From Neodiprion pinetum (Eukaryota; Arthropoda; Insecta; Hymenoptera; Diprionidae), in the NCBI RefSeq assembly GCF_021155775.2, contig NC_060233.1:41829609-41893608 (forward strand): a DNA stretch of 64,000 bases, in the 5' to 3' direction. Position numbers and translations under genes: made by a program. Of the stretch, positions 35,760 to 46,769 are shown in pieces; positions within the stretch are counted from its first letter, which is position 1, and each line of letters begins with the position of its first letter. The notes under the pieces were generated by a model. That model did no database searches. It worked only from the letters and a program-made list of their open reading frames with translations, and had not been told where the DNA came from.

Positions 35760-37800
35760 CATTCGGCCGATCCTCCTTGGGCAAGATCCTCCGGGGCAGT
35801 GCCGGAGTTGTTGCATGAGGCGGGGTCGAGCTCTCGGAGATCTGCGAACTAGAGGCTCCGTATCTCTCCGGTATGCCTACGAAATAAGATCCGGTCGAGA
35901 CGCTGCGAAGCTCGCGAGGAAAGTCGAGACGGACAAGGAGAACGGGAGAAACTTATTATTATATCCTCATCCGAAAGAATTCAAACGAGGGGTCAGGCCG
36001 GGTTGAGGCATAAAATAAACATCCTTCGCCGAGCTCCGCGCGGCTCGGATCTTCGTGATTGAACAATTAATAAAACGTGATCCCGCGATGTAGGCACGTC
36101 GACAGCAAACAACCGGCGAGCCCCTGCATTACTATATTCAGGATCATAATTACCTATACACACGATTAAAAACCCCTGATTGACAGACTCGGCGTGTGCC
36201 TTCGTACGGTGCTGCAGACCCGTATAAACGACCGGACCGTAATAATCCGGCGAGTATATTCACGTAATATAGAGATGTGCTCGCACGAGCTCGACGCACG
36301 CGCATATTATACCTACTGCTCGCAATCAACGACGTTATACACGGCGCCCCGTGAATCACGATCCAAGGGTAATCGATCGATGAGCTTTCTTTGTCGTTCT
36401 TCCTCGTTTCAGAGTCCTTGCCTGATCAAGGAGACACTGGTCAGCGCTTCGGTATTACACCGAGTTCGATTTTTATCTTTCTCGATTTTCCTGTCTTCCG
36501 CACTCTTTACGCGTTCTGTTTTAGGATCCACCCTGTAGACGATTCGCGAACGAGTCTGCAGGATCAAGGCCCACGCAGCATAAATACTTAGAGACGTTTA
36601 TATTCCCATTCCATCCCCGTTCGACTAGCATCACACGGACAACAACCGAGCACTCCTCGCGTTATAGTTATACCGGCGTTTCTTTCCGCATCCCATGCCG
36701 GTGTGATCCTTTCGCAAAGACTCGTGTTCGACAAGTCGAAATTACGACCGAGTCGCATATACACACGGAGTGTACTTCGGTTGATCGTCGACGTTCCATA
36801 TCCAGGCGTGAAATACAGAAGTAAACGCGATTTGGTGATGAAATCCGCCGATTTCAATGCGACGAGAACCGCATTTGATCCTGAGACGTACTCTCTGCTT
36901 ACACGTGTGAACCGAATTCGTAGGGAATAATCGCGCGGCGATGCAGCGATTCCTCGAGGCATCCTCGCTGCAGCTTCCGTCCGATTAGCATATAATAAAA
37001 AAACGCCCCGTCGTAGTTGAGGATCTCTGTGGCGCCAGACAGCACCTGGAATGCGGTTCCCAACTCGCAGCGATCGGTTGCATCGCGTTAGTTCGCCTGC
37101 TGCACGTGGATACAATATCTCCCACGCGGAACACGTGTGTGTCTCCTCGTATTCTCTCCTTCTCTATCTCCCCCTCTGTCCCCTCATGCATCTTTATCTC
37201 GGCGACGACGAAGACTCGTGGATTTGTCGATCCCACTTACAAGAATTGGGCAACCGCGGGTTCCTGGCGCCGGACCAAGACGCCGGGAATTACATTCGAG
37301 AAAATTAAGATACGGAAGAAAACAACACGGCTCGTAAACTTTCGCATGTAACCGTACAAACTTTCCTTCTTCCACCCGACGCGGACGGTATCAAAGCAAC
37401 GATTCCAAATTTATCGCTTCCTGTTTTACCGCCGCACAACGCGGGACCCTCGAAACTTGTTTCAAATTTTCGCGCCTCCGCAAAAAAGAAGCACGCGGCG
37501 CGGAGACCCGCGTAGTTTGAATCGTCCAAGCGAACACGGAGCCGATTGTGAGTCGACGGGAGAATGGGATATACATACATCTCCAACTGCAGCTGACACA
37601 CGGCTATTCCCTTCTTCCTCCTTGGTGCAGCTATTTTTAGAACGCCGCGTGTAACAGACCCTAAATATAACCCAGGCCGGTTTAATATAGACGGACGACG
37701 GTCCACCGCTTCATGAGCGAGGAACTAGAAAATTTTTCGAGAGCCATTTGTCCCCGGCGATATCGCCGGCGCCACGGAAGGGGTCGACGATTTTTTTCAT

Positions 37801-37823
37801 CCCCCTCCCCCCCCGCCCCTCCC
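37801..37823 (-). repeat. C-rich tract, minus-strand G-quadruplex motif
   Basis: The + strand reads C5-T-C8-G-C4-T-C3, so the minus strand carries four G runs of three or more separated by single bases, which is the canonical quadruplex pattern. No gene context supports a function. Confidence 0.7.
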
Positions 37824-38786
37824 TCTTCCTATACCCCTTCTTCATTTAGTTATTTTCTTTTTCGAGTCATTCCTAAGCCGCGTTATAAGATACAACGACC
37901 CCAAAACCGACCGAATGACCAAGGGGCCGGGATGCTTATTGTTGGGCTTACGGTTAGTTGACTCTTGAAAGTTGATTAAAAGTTTTACGAATGTGCAACG
38001 ACTTGTGATTAATGTCGACGAATTTGTTCGACGCATTTTTCAACTATATATATACATTATATAAACATGTATAATATGGTGGGCATGTGTGTATATATGC
38101 TTCTAAGTACATTAGATACGAAACTAGCATATTGCCGATGGGAATTCTTACGTGGTTTAATGAACATGCACCGCTCTCGACGACGTGGGCGAACCAGAGA
38201 CAGACGTACGCGTATACATGCCACTTCCAAATTTATTTAACGTCGAACTTTGACACAAAATCGTAGGTGCTTGGAATTTTCCTCATCTTATATACGTGAA
38301 GCGTGCCGTGTGTGGGTATAATATACAAAATTACGTAAATAAGCGCTGCGTCGAGGCGCGTAATTTCCGGAAGATTCCGGATATGGAAGATTACGTGAAG
38401 GTGGTTTTAAAAAATCAGCGATAGAAATTGACAGCGTTGTAACAATTTTATACACCGAATTGACAATTCGGTTTACCGTGATTCTTTACGGTAACAACTC
38501 GCTCCATAAAATTTTCACCGTAATCCACTTATTACGTACCTTATACGTACTCGAAATGACTCAGAGGTAATAAACCGCATCTGTACACGATATACAAACT
38601 TTTTCTTCCCTACTTACGGTGTAATAACGTATAGCATCGAGCAGCATTTTAAACTAGCTTACCAGGCATCTGTTGTTTGTCTAACGAGTGGGGACAGTTT
38701 TTTAAGCGACTCCTATACCGACACACGGCTAGACGTGCAGCGATCACGGTTACAAATTGCCGTGCATTATATCCCAGAGAGTAGTG

Positions 38787-38980
38787 AAAAAAAAAAAAAA
38801 AAAACGTCGAAGAAAGAGAAACTAACGAAGGGAAAAACGATGAATTTGCCCTAATTGAGATAACACGCCCTGAGAGGAGGCGCGCCAGGATATATAAATG
38901 AATTGCCTCTGCACGAGCCATCAAATTAAAAGAAACAGACGTGAGAATTGGCGAGATAAAAAAAAAAAAAAAAAAAAAAA
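38787..38980. repeat. A18 and A23 homopolymer runs
   Basis: A18 at 38787-38804 and A23 at 38958-38980, with AT/purine-rich DNA between. They could be remnants of poly-A tails, but no retroposed body is recognisable upstream of either. Confidence 0.7.
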
Positions 38981-40913
38981 GGAAAAAGGAAAAACGCCTA
39001 TTCCCAAATTCCGAGGCCAATTCCGAAAGGGCACAAAAAGCGCGGCATATTCGCCGACGACGCCCAGGGTGAGTCATTCTTTCGAAAGAACGCCCTCCAG
39101 GAATGCAACCCACGCCACGGCTAGGAGGCGAAGAAGGTGCGATACCTGTGCAACTCCGAGAAACGTCGGTGCGTTTCTCAGTTTTCGTCGCGTTGCGTCG
39201 CGACGTCATCATCGTGAGTCACGGGGCTGGGAGATCGTCTAACCTCGGCGAGGAAAGTCACGGGGGAAAGGTTGAAGAAATTCATATACGTATGTATACG
39301 GACGCAGGATCAACGGCCTCGTCAAGGCGACGATGGACACGACGGACCGTCATGAGCTCAAAATTGTTATGCAGCGGTATAATGTTATGCCTGTAACGCG
39401 TCTTGTACGCATTATAGGTCATTATGCAGAATCCCTTTTTCCTACGCCAACGACGAAACCCGCGAGGAGAGAATTTTTCGTTGGAACAGTGGATATAAAA
39501 TTGGATATATTATGTAGAGGATTGTATTGGTATCGAAATGGTTTCCAAACAAAATCAATTTTTTCAAACTCCCCCTGCACAAGATCCCCCCTCCAATGTA
39601 GAATAATTATCCAGATATATTGTGACGCGATTCGAGAATAACGAGAGAGAAAAAAAACATTCGTATGATAATCGACTTATATTCGTATCTGTAGTTCGTT
39701 TCTTTTTTCTTTTAATCGATCATTATCGTACGGTCAAAAACGAATTAACATACTTTAACTGATTACTTGATTCAAAATGTGAGAGATTAGTTAATTATGA
39801 TCGCACGTACGATATTTTTTTTTTCTCTTACTTTCTTAAGATGCTAGATTAGAAACCTACAATAAAACGCTTATCAAATATCAAACTGATAATTAATTTG
39901 ATTACCTTTCTTTCTAATCATAAACTGCACGATTTATTTCCAGGGTCTACGAACCGATGAAAAATAATATAGTTTGAAATCACGTGTGTACTTTTCAACG
40001 GAAGTAAGCCTCGGCCTTAATTTGTTCTCAACTGAGTCACTTTGTAAAAACATATTGACGTTTCTATACGTTTAACTGCGGGAATATCTCGTATGACTTA
40101 ATCTTCGCATTGCTGTATAATTATACATATATTTGTCGATGATTAATCGGCGATGTTTAATTAACGATAAACTTCGGTACAGATTGCAACAAGCCTGAAG
40201 AAGTTATTATTTACAACATGTACTTCATTCATTTACTTCATTTATTTAAAGTGGTAAAAAATTTAATATCCACGTCACCTAAATTTTGCATCACGAACGA
40301 AGTTCACCTCCGACGAAAGGAGACCCAAATCCTCCTCGGATTGGATTTGGATTGCAGTTTTGCGGCGCGGAATGAGGCGCGGCCTGCACGCAGGGTCCGA
40401 GATATCGAAACCTGGTTGCCACCTGGGCGGGTGAGTCTCGTCGCGAGCAATTCCGGCGAAATAAAAAGGCGAGGTGCATTCCTGAGGAGCCGAGAACAGA
40501 CCGAGAACAGATCGCGACTCGAGGTGGAAGGTAATTTAGGTGTCTGCCTGAACCGCAGGCTCGGGGCTTAACGGCTAAAAGTCGAGGCGAGCCTCGGGAG
40601 ACTTCGCCCCCGAGTCTCAATGAAACGGAGCGAAATTCCTTCTCACTTTCATCGTTCGCGGCTCTGGAAATCGGAGGGCGATGCGAAATCGAAATAAAAA
40701 TTAAAACACACAGTCTCTGGACGCGAAAGAATGGCAACAATTGAAAGTATTAGTTATTGGTGATTAAAATTTAGACTTGGAATGAAGTTCGACAACTTGA
40801 CGTAACGTCTTCCTTGCGATTACAGGAAGTTAACAGTCAGAATTCAGCTTTAATTGTAAACTGACGGGATAAGTCAATATTTCGAAACCATTGCCTTCGG
40901 ATTACCCGAAATA

Positions 40914-41472
40914 ATCGATGCATGGATTAATCGAGTCGAAAAAAATAATCTAACACGACTCGATTCGGTCGATAAAAATTAATCGATTGATCGATCATTT
41001 CGTATCTTTTCGAAACCGTGCGTTTGAAACAAGTTTCGTAAATTTCAGTATGTAGTCTTGATCGTGGAAAAGTTTTTTGATAACTTGTAGTTTCGTTCAA
41101 AATATTTTTCAATGTCAGGTGAAAATATTCATTTATCTTTCACTTATTATATCAAATACGTACTCAGTAAGTAAGACAGTGATAATAATTGATACTTTGA
41201 TCATATAAATTGATATCGCATTGCGTCGTTCGTGGAAGTAAAAAACAAAAACCGATTGTCAGGAAAGATAATCGATTATCCTCGATTAATCGGTAAACAA
41301 TAATCGATTATTTTTGGTCATTCTTACTTCGGGATCGAGATTGTATTGCAAATCTATCGTGCGAATAAATCGATATTACACGTGTACAATTTATACGGAT
41401 TTGCCGTTAAATCTATGATATCGTTCTTTCGATTTTCCTTGCTCCTTTCCTCCTGCGGATAAATCAATCGAT
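40914..41472. promoter_or_regulatory. Cluster of ATCGAT palindromes
   Basis: ATCGAT occurs at 40914, 40982, 40990, 41271, 41302, 41369 and 41467, seven times in about 560 nt. Elsewhere in the window I count it roughly once per 2.5-3 kb. The core (41267-41312) holds three palindromes in a row: GATAATCGATTATC, CGATTAATCG and AATAATCGATTATT. ATCGAT is central to Onecut/HNF6-type, Cut-type and DRE (TATCGATA) sites, and the TAATC/GATTA half-sites suit homeodomain dimers. Which factor, if any, binds is unknown. A decayed AT-rich satellite is the alternative. Confidence 0.4.
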
Positions 41473-41888
41473 CATCGCATCTTCGTTACTGCACTGGGAA
41501 AATGACCGCAAGATATGCGGATGTGTGTAAATGCAAAGTTCGCACGCGACGCGTGCGCATTTTCTATGCAGAGGAGGAAGAAACAAAGCATTGTCTTTGG
41601 TCGTCGTCGCGTTGCTGGCCGATGCCCTTCGAGGCCCGTTATTACCACTCGCGTATAACAGTAGAGACGGTAACGAGCAGCACTGCGGAATTAACATGGA
41701 GGTTGCCGAGTCGAGGATCGATACTTTATCGTTAATTTTATCACGAGACAGTAGCATGTTGAGTATTTATTTTGCAAATTTTTATATCCCTCTTCCCAAC
41801 ACCTCGGAAATTTCGCTGTTGAGAGAGAAAACAATTCTGAAATTGTAAAAACGAGCTTGGTATACTCGAGTGGAATATTCACTTGAAC

Positions 41889-41995
41889 CTTCGCTTGAAA
41901 AAACCTCAACTCGGGTGTAAATTCGTACCCTAGACTTTTTTTTCTCGTCGTAATTTAGCAAATTTACACCAAAGTTGAGGTTTTTTTTCCGCGAG
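41889..41995. repeat. Strong hairpin (about 30-bp stem, 37-nt loop)
   Basis: Arm 41889-41923 is the reverse complement of 41961-41995 with few mismatches. The inner AAAAAACCTCAACT pairs with AGTTGAGGTTTTTT, then a 2-nt internal loop, then GGTGTAAATT with AATTTACACC. One bulge separates a further 5 bp at the base. The size fits a pre-miRNA-like hairpin or the remains of a small foldback element. No known insect miRNA seed was recognised in either arm. Confidence 0.7.
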
Positions 41996-42208
41996 AGAAA
42001 TCATTTTGTGCAACGTTTACCAAACTACAGCTCCCAAAGTATAAATTTTAAGGAAAAAATACTTGAATCAAAGCTTGTTGGACAATTTATGCTCTGCAAA
42101 TTTGGTTGTTACCATTTCTAATGTTTCATCGACCGTTAACTCTACGTCTACGAATAATCGCGTTGCGGAAAGTTTGGCGCGTTGTAAATAAAAACTTACG
42201 CACTATAC

Positions 42209-42267
42209 AAAAAAAAAGTTTCGGATAAAAGCCGTAGAAAATTTTATTATCCACATAAACTTTTTTT
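42209..42267. repeat. Second hairpin (AAAAAAAGTTT / AAACTTTTTTT)
   Basis: An 11-bp outer stem (42211-42221 with 42257-42267) encloses an internal loop and a further 9-bp stem with a 2-nt bulge (GGATAAAA with TTTTATTATCC). The loop is about 11 nt. It lies 220 nt from the preceding hairpin, so both may belong to one repeat-derived segment. Confidence 0.55.
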
Positions 42268-42524
42268 CAACCCTTTGCGCCCGTCTCGCCGCAATCTCCA
42301 AAACTGGACGCCAGGCAGACTTTCGAATCAATTGTCAGCGATGTCAAGAGAGTACGATAAGATGGAAATTTTTGTTTATAGAATTACGTAAGTCAAATGA
42401 CCACCAGCTCTTAGATTATTAGCACGAGTCGAATCAACAGCTGGGAACTGTTTGCCAGGCCGACGACGAGGTGCATCGTCATTCCACCGGTCGTCGTCCT
42501 GGGCGTGTTCCCCGTTCGCATAAT

Positions 42525-42554
42525 GTCACGCGTGCGTCACGCGTGCGTCACGCG
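42525..42554. repeat. 11-bp tandem repeat GTCACGCGTGC x 2.7
   Basis: Two perfect units and eight bases of a third. The unit contains the palindrome CACGCGTG. Confidence 0.9.
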
Positions 42555-42876
42555 GGAGTCGCTGCACCCGCCGCAGGTGTGACACTCGATCTTCGTCGAT
42601 CATTACGACCGATGAATAGATATCTATCTTTTTCCCACCTCTAGATCTCGAACAGGGTAAACGTACCGTTCTTGGCCATCGATTGATCCATCAGTGGCCA
42701 CCCTATCCATCGCATACAAATGAACCGGTCACAAATGATACGAAAATGTTCGACCTGTACCATTGCAGATCACTGTGATATACAGCTTTTCAACCCATTT
42801 TAACCCCAATCAATCACTCGGGGTGAATATCATCTCCAACATTTTTCAAACTCCTCGTAAAGTCCCCAAGTTCCTT

Positions 42877-43042
42877 AAATTTGACGATGTTTTACAATAT
42901 TTAAAGAATCGATCTTGGTTAGGAAAACTGACACAACTTTTTCTGCGATCCTTAAACAATACCTGGATACTTTTTTTTACACTTTTAGAACTCATTGTCG
43001 AAGCAGGATATAACTTTTTTGGAGCTGGGGTGAATTTCACCC
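42877..43042. repeat. Dispersed repeat, copy B
   Basis: Partner of the repeat at 16411-16567 (see there for shared blocks), same orientation. It ends in a perfect 15-nt palindrome GGGTGAATTTCACCC (43028-43042). A CCCC/GGGG inverted repeat about 90 nt before the aligned region may belong to the same element. The copies are too diverged for target-site analysis by eye. Confidence 0.7.
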
Positions 43043-43044
43043 TG

Positions 43045-46000
43045 TGTGTCACGATGTAGGTACGCGATTCTACTGAAGTCTGACCAATTAGAATCGAAGC
43101 AATGGTCGAGTGGATTTTTAAACCCAAAACAAGAATCCCTTTCGTCGCAAGGCAAGCTTGATATAAATCGTTTCGGAAAAGGAAATTTTCGGCGACCTTT
43201 GACTGAGCGGAAGCCAAGGTCGAACCGATGAATTTCCGGCACGTTCTCAACCGCAACGCCTCGTAATCTCCCGAGAAGGAGTGAATTCGGATTAAGATTC
43301 AGGAGGGTTGATGAGAAGAGAAGCCGGAGCTGCTCGAGATTCCGAACGGGTTTTCCAAACCCAACCCAAGGCGAGACTTACGCAATGGTGCGGCGACCTG
43401 CGAGAGTGACCGTTCAAAACTGTATTTTCGTATTATTATTACGGACCGGTCACCACTTCGCTGAGCGTGTAACAAGCCTTTGTTAAACTCCCCACGCCCC
43501 GACGCGGCGGCCGAAGTGAGTCCAAAGGAATGCCAAATATCTTTCTGGCTCGTGGGAAACCGCGATTTAGACGCGACACCGTCACGCCGCGATGAGCGGC
43601 AACCTTCGCAGCTGTCGACCCGTGCCTTTTTGACTCGCTAAAAATAAGCGATCGGTATTTTCCTTTTTCCCAGGCAGGCTTCGTCGATCGTCGTCATTTT
43701 TTCCACAACTCGTGCCGTTACTCGCTAATTGCGGTCAGAGTCCAGCCATCGCAATGACGAAAGTTATTCGAGCATCGAATCGAATCGAACCGGAGCACTG
43801 AAGTTTGATTTTTTCAAAATCGCATCCTGCGCCGAGATCCTCGTCCGAGACTCACCTACGACGAAAGTGTCAATGTCCATTTGCGAAGCGGCGACAAAGG
43901 CCAACCGGAAGACGCGTCGAGCACACCGGGTTTTACGTCCGTACATGTATCCGCGTACGATACCTTATATACCAATATGCATCGACGCGCGTTATATCCA
44001 TATGCATTTTACTTCGTTCTGCACTTTGGCGGTGACAGGAAATGCGCGGGCTGGGAATGCCGCGAGTCGTGTGGGAAACTTAAACCGTTATATCAGGAGT
44101 CATTTTTAGCCACGTGTACTTATACACATACCGATGAACCTGACGCCAAACTTGCGCGACTTGCGCGTACAAGTTTTCGCTGTACGGTCACGTTTTCGGA
44201 CCTTGAATTTATACGCCGAGACTCGCGACTCGTTCCCCGTGAATAACACCATCGGGATTCGCTCGCTTGGTTATTCGGCTCGCGTTCGACCATGGTGAAA
44301 AGCCTCACCCGTCGATTCGTCAGGTGCGTTACGTCAACGGTTTCCCAACGGTGATTTTCGAGGCGTGGTTCGATCGGCGAAGCGATCTCTTCCGATTCCG
44401 GATCCTGAATCGAGCGTCGAAGATCGGATCAACGCTTTCATCGACAAGGGAGCTCAGCCTCCGAGAGTTCGGGCATAACGTAACCTTGTCTCGGATAACG
44501 TTCCGCAGCGGAATTCAGCAGCCGGACGCATAACGCGCGGACAGAATATCGCTCGTAGCGAGTATCCGTTACCGACACGCGATCTGCAAGTTCACGTTGT
44601 AGGCTCGGTACGCTCGGTTTCTACCTGCCTTGTACCTGGAATGAAAGACGCCGGGGAACGCCCTGTCCGTATAACAGCCAGTCGGGAGAAACGGATATTC
44701 TGTTTCAGCAGCTGCCGCCGCGGCCGACCGGAAGTAGCCGGGAAGGTCGTTCGAGACCCGTATTAGACTTTACTACTATCGTCTTACTCGGATCGAGCGG
44801 CTGCTTTGGCGCAGATTCGCAATTGGCAACAAGCGTGGCGTGAGACTTTGACTCCCGGAGTCCGTGCAAACAGGACAATTCCAATCGCGTTAAGGTCCTC
44901 GGGGGTAATTGCCGTGATTGACCCTGGAAAGCCGGGTAACGGATCGTTGTAAATAAAGAAGAGGGATGATTTATCGCCCCTCTTCCAGTCTGACAATCGA
45001 GCCGATGTACGTGCCAAGGAACGAGTCGACTTACGTGCGAGCACTTTATACTCCTCGCTGCGAAGTCGACGAAACTTATTATGATTTAAGTGGAAACAAC
45101 ACGGACGTTTTTTGTCATTCGGGTATTCCTGCAGCTGCGCCGATCGCCGAGGAAGCTGATTCACTTCTTTCCGAGTCAACGTTGCGCGAATGTGCGATCC
45201 TTGCAGCTTCCCGCCTCTTTGCCTAGCTCCGCGAATCGCGAATCGCGATTCTTTTTGCTGCCGGTAAATTAAAGGGCAATCATTGCCAAGTTGTGGACTG
45301 TAAAGAGGATCGAGCGTAATATCGGGTAGCGAATACTTGGCCGTACTTGAGACCGAACGTAAGAAATTACGTTCAAGTGTCTCTCGCGTGTTATTTAGTC
45401 CATTCGGCCTCTAAACGAATACCGAAAATATTTCAAAGCTATTCCAATCTACGCGATATTCTCTTGCGAGACTCATAGATCGTCCAACGCGTTGGAATAG
45501 TTACCGAATACTTTCCGAATCTTCATTCTCGTTATTCGTCAAAGCGATCGAATCAATGATTCTCATCCCTGCTCAAACCGCAAGGAACACTTCGTCACGG
45601 TTATTAATTAAAGTTTCAGTTCTCCGACGAACGAGAGAAACCGTCAAGGTCGGCAGTCGTGAAAGTCCGTCGGTGGCGAAGTATGCACACTCGTGCCTCA
45701 AACCGTCGAAATCGTTAAAATTCTTCCATATCAGAGTTAATTGCCCCCTTGGAGGGTAAAAGGTAGAAAAAAGAAAAAGACACGCCACTGCTGGTACCCG
45801 GTATAATTTCCGCGGTCAATTATGAATTCCTAAAATAACCGTGCAGGACGTGAAGGTCTTCGTCATCGTCGCGCGGTATAATGCCGGGCCTATGATAATT
45901 GCTGCATTATACGGGGTTGATCGTATCAACGCGAGAAATGGCGCACCCTGCGAAGGTACAAGGCACATACGAGTCGAGGATGAAGGCAGGCAGGCAGGCG

Positions 46001-46570
46001 AGCGTGCATAAAGGGCATGCGGCAGGTACTTCGGAGTTTCTTCTTCCACGCATCCGGCAAGCGTTTACCAACACGCGCGGCATTCCTACGGCCACCGTAG
46101 TCCCTGATAATAACCCTCGAGACCCTGCAAAACGCTCTCTCGCCCCCGTCTTGAGCATGCCGGTGAACCGGAGGTCCTCGGGCTCATTAATATCCCTCAC
46201 GCTGACCGCCGAGTCGCTTCCAACTTCGAGACTCCGGGTTTATCATCCACGTCGCGGGCACTTCGCTGACGGAACGGAGGGGAAGGAACGGAATCGGAGG
46301 GAGCGGGACGAACCGCGGTGAACTTTGCTTCTGCTTCGACTCTTTGCGGCACAGCGTCTCATGTACGAGACACTTTTTTCGAATCGGTTATTCGAGATTT
46401 CGTATTGAATTTTCGAGAGATCGCTGTCATTTTTTATCCGCATAATTCGACCTTCTGGGATGTCAATTTTGATGTTTCGAGAGGGAGGGAATATAGGCAG
46501 CGCTGTAAACGAACAAAGTGTTTTGAATGCCGGTTTTTTACAGAATAAATGTAATTGCGGGACTCGGTGA
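43045..46570. other. Non-coding stretch
   Basis: No supported gene. Two acceptor-like sites, CCTTTTTCCCAG (ending 43673) and GATATTCTGTTTCAG (ending 44708), are each followed by 27-45 open codons without a clear donor or recognisable protein. A short tandem of CGCGAATC units lies at about 45231-45251. Frames of 120-140 codons on either strand are Arg/Ser/Thr-rich. Confidence 0.5.
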
Positions 46571-46575
46571 TCTTT

Positions 46576-46731
46576 GGTTTTTCGTATCACTGAAAACGAG
46601 CCGACGTAAAAATTTCAAAATACAATATAGCGGATCCAGCATGGCGGAGTGGAAATATAAAAACTAACCGTATTTGCTGACATTAGATGCGCAATTTTGA
46701 ATTTTGAAAATTTCAGCGACCTCGGAACCTT
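46576..46731. repeat. Foldback copy of a dispersed insect-type repeat (GCGGATCC/ATGGCGG type)
   Basis: The left end (GGTTTTTCGTATCACTGAAA, continuing with AATTTCAAAATAC) and the right end (TTTTGAAAATTTCAGCGACC then TCGGAACC) form an imperfect inverted repeat. Between them lie GCGGATCCA and GCATGGCGG. Read on the minus strand, the order CCGCCAT-GGATCCGC-TATTTTGAAATTTTT-TTTTCAGTGA matches a very widespread insect repeat I have often seen. That recognition is from memory and unverified. It has no coding capacity. The same family may account for CCGCCATCTTGG at 59638-59649. Confidence 0.5.
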
Positions 46732-46769
46732 CGTATACCCAGTCTCGACGAATTGGACTGCAAGGAAAA

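Larger units (their letters stand above)
35110..40910. other. Non-coding stretch
   Basis: No supported gene. It holds a long TC microsatellite (35719-35757), a strong acceptor-like site (TTCTTCCTCGTTTCAG ending 36412) with no convincing exon after it, a G-quadruplex-like tract on the minus strand (37801-37823), and A runs at 38787-38804 and 38958-38980. From about 39.7 kb the DNA becomes AT-rich. Confidence 0.55.

Noticed and set aside
36531..36545. ACCCTGTAG resembling the 5' end of miR-10
   Set aside because: Only nine bases match, and no precursor hairpin is visible.
40358..40430. 73-nt segment between ATTGCAG and GGG/GTGAGT
   Set aside because: The acceptor lacks a pyrimidine tract (purine- and G-rich upstream), and the translation is Arg-rich without a recognisable pattern.
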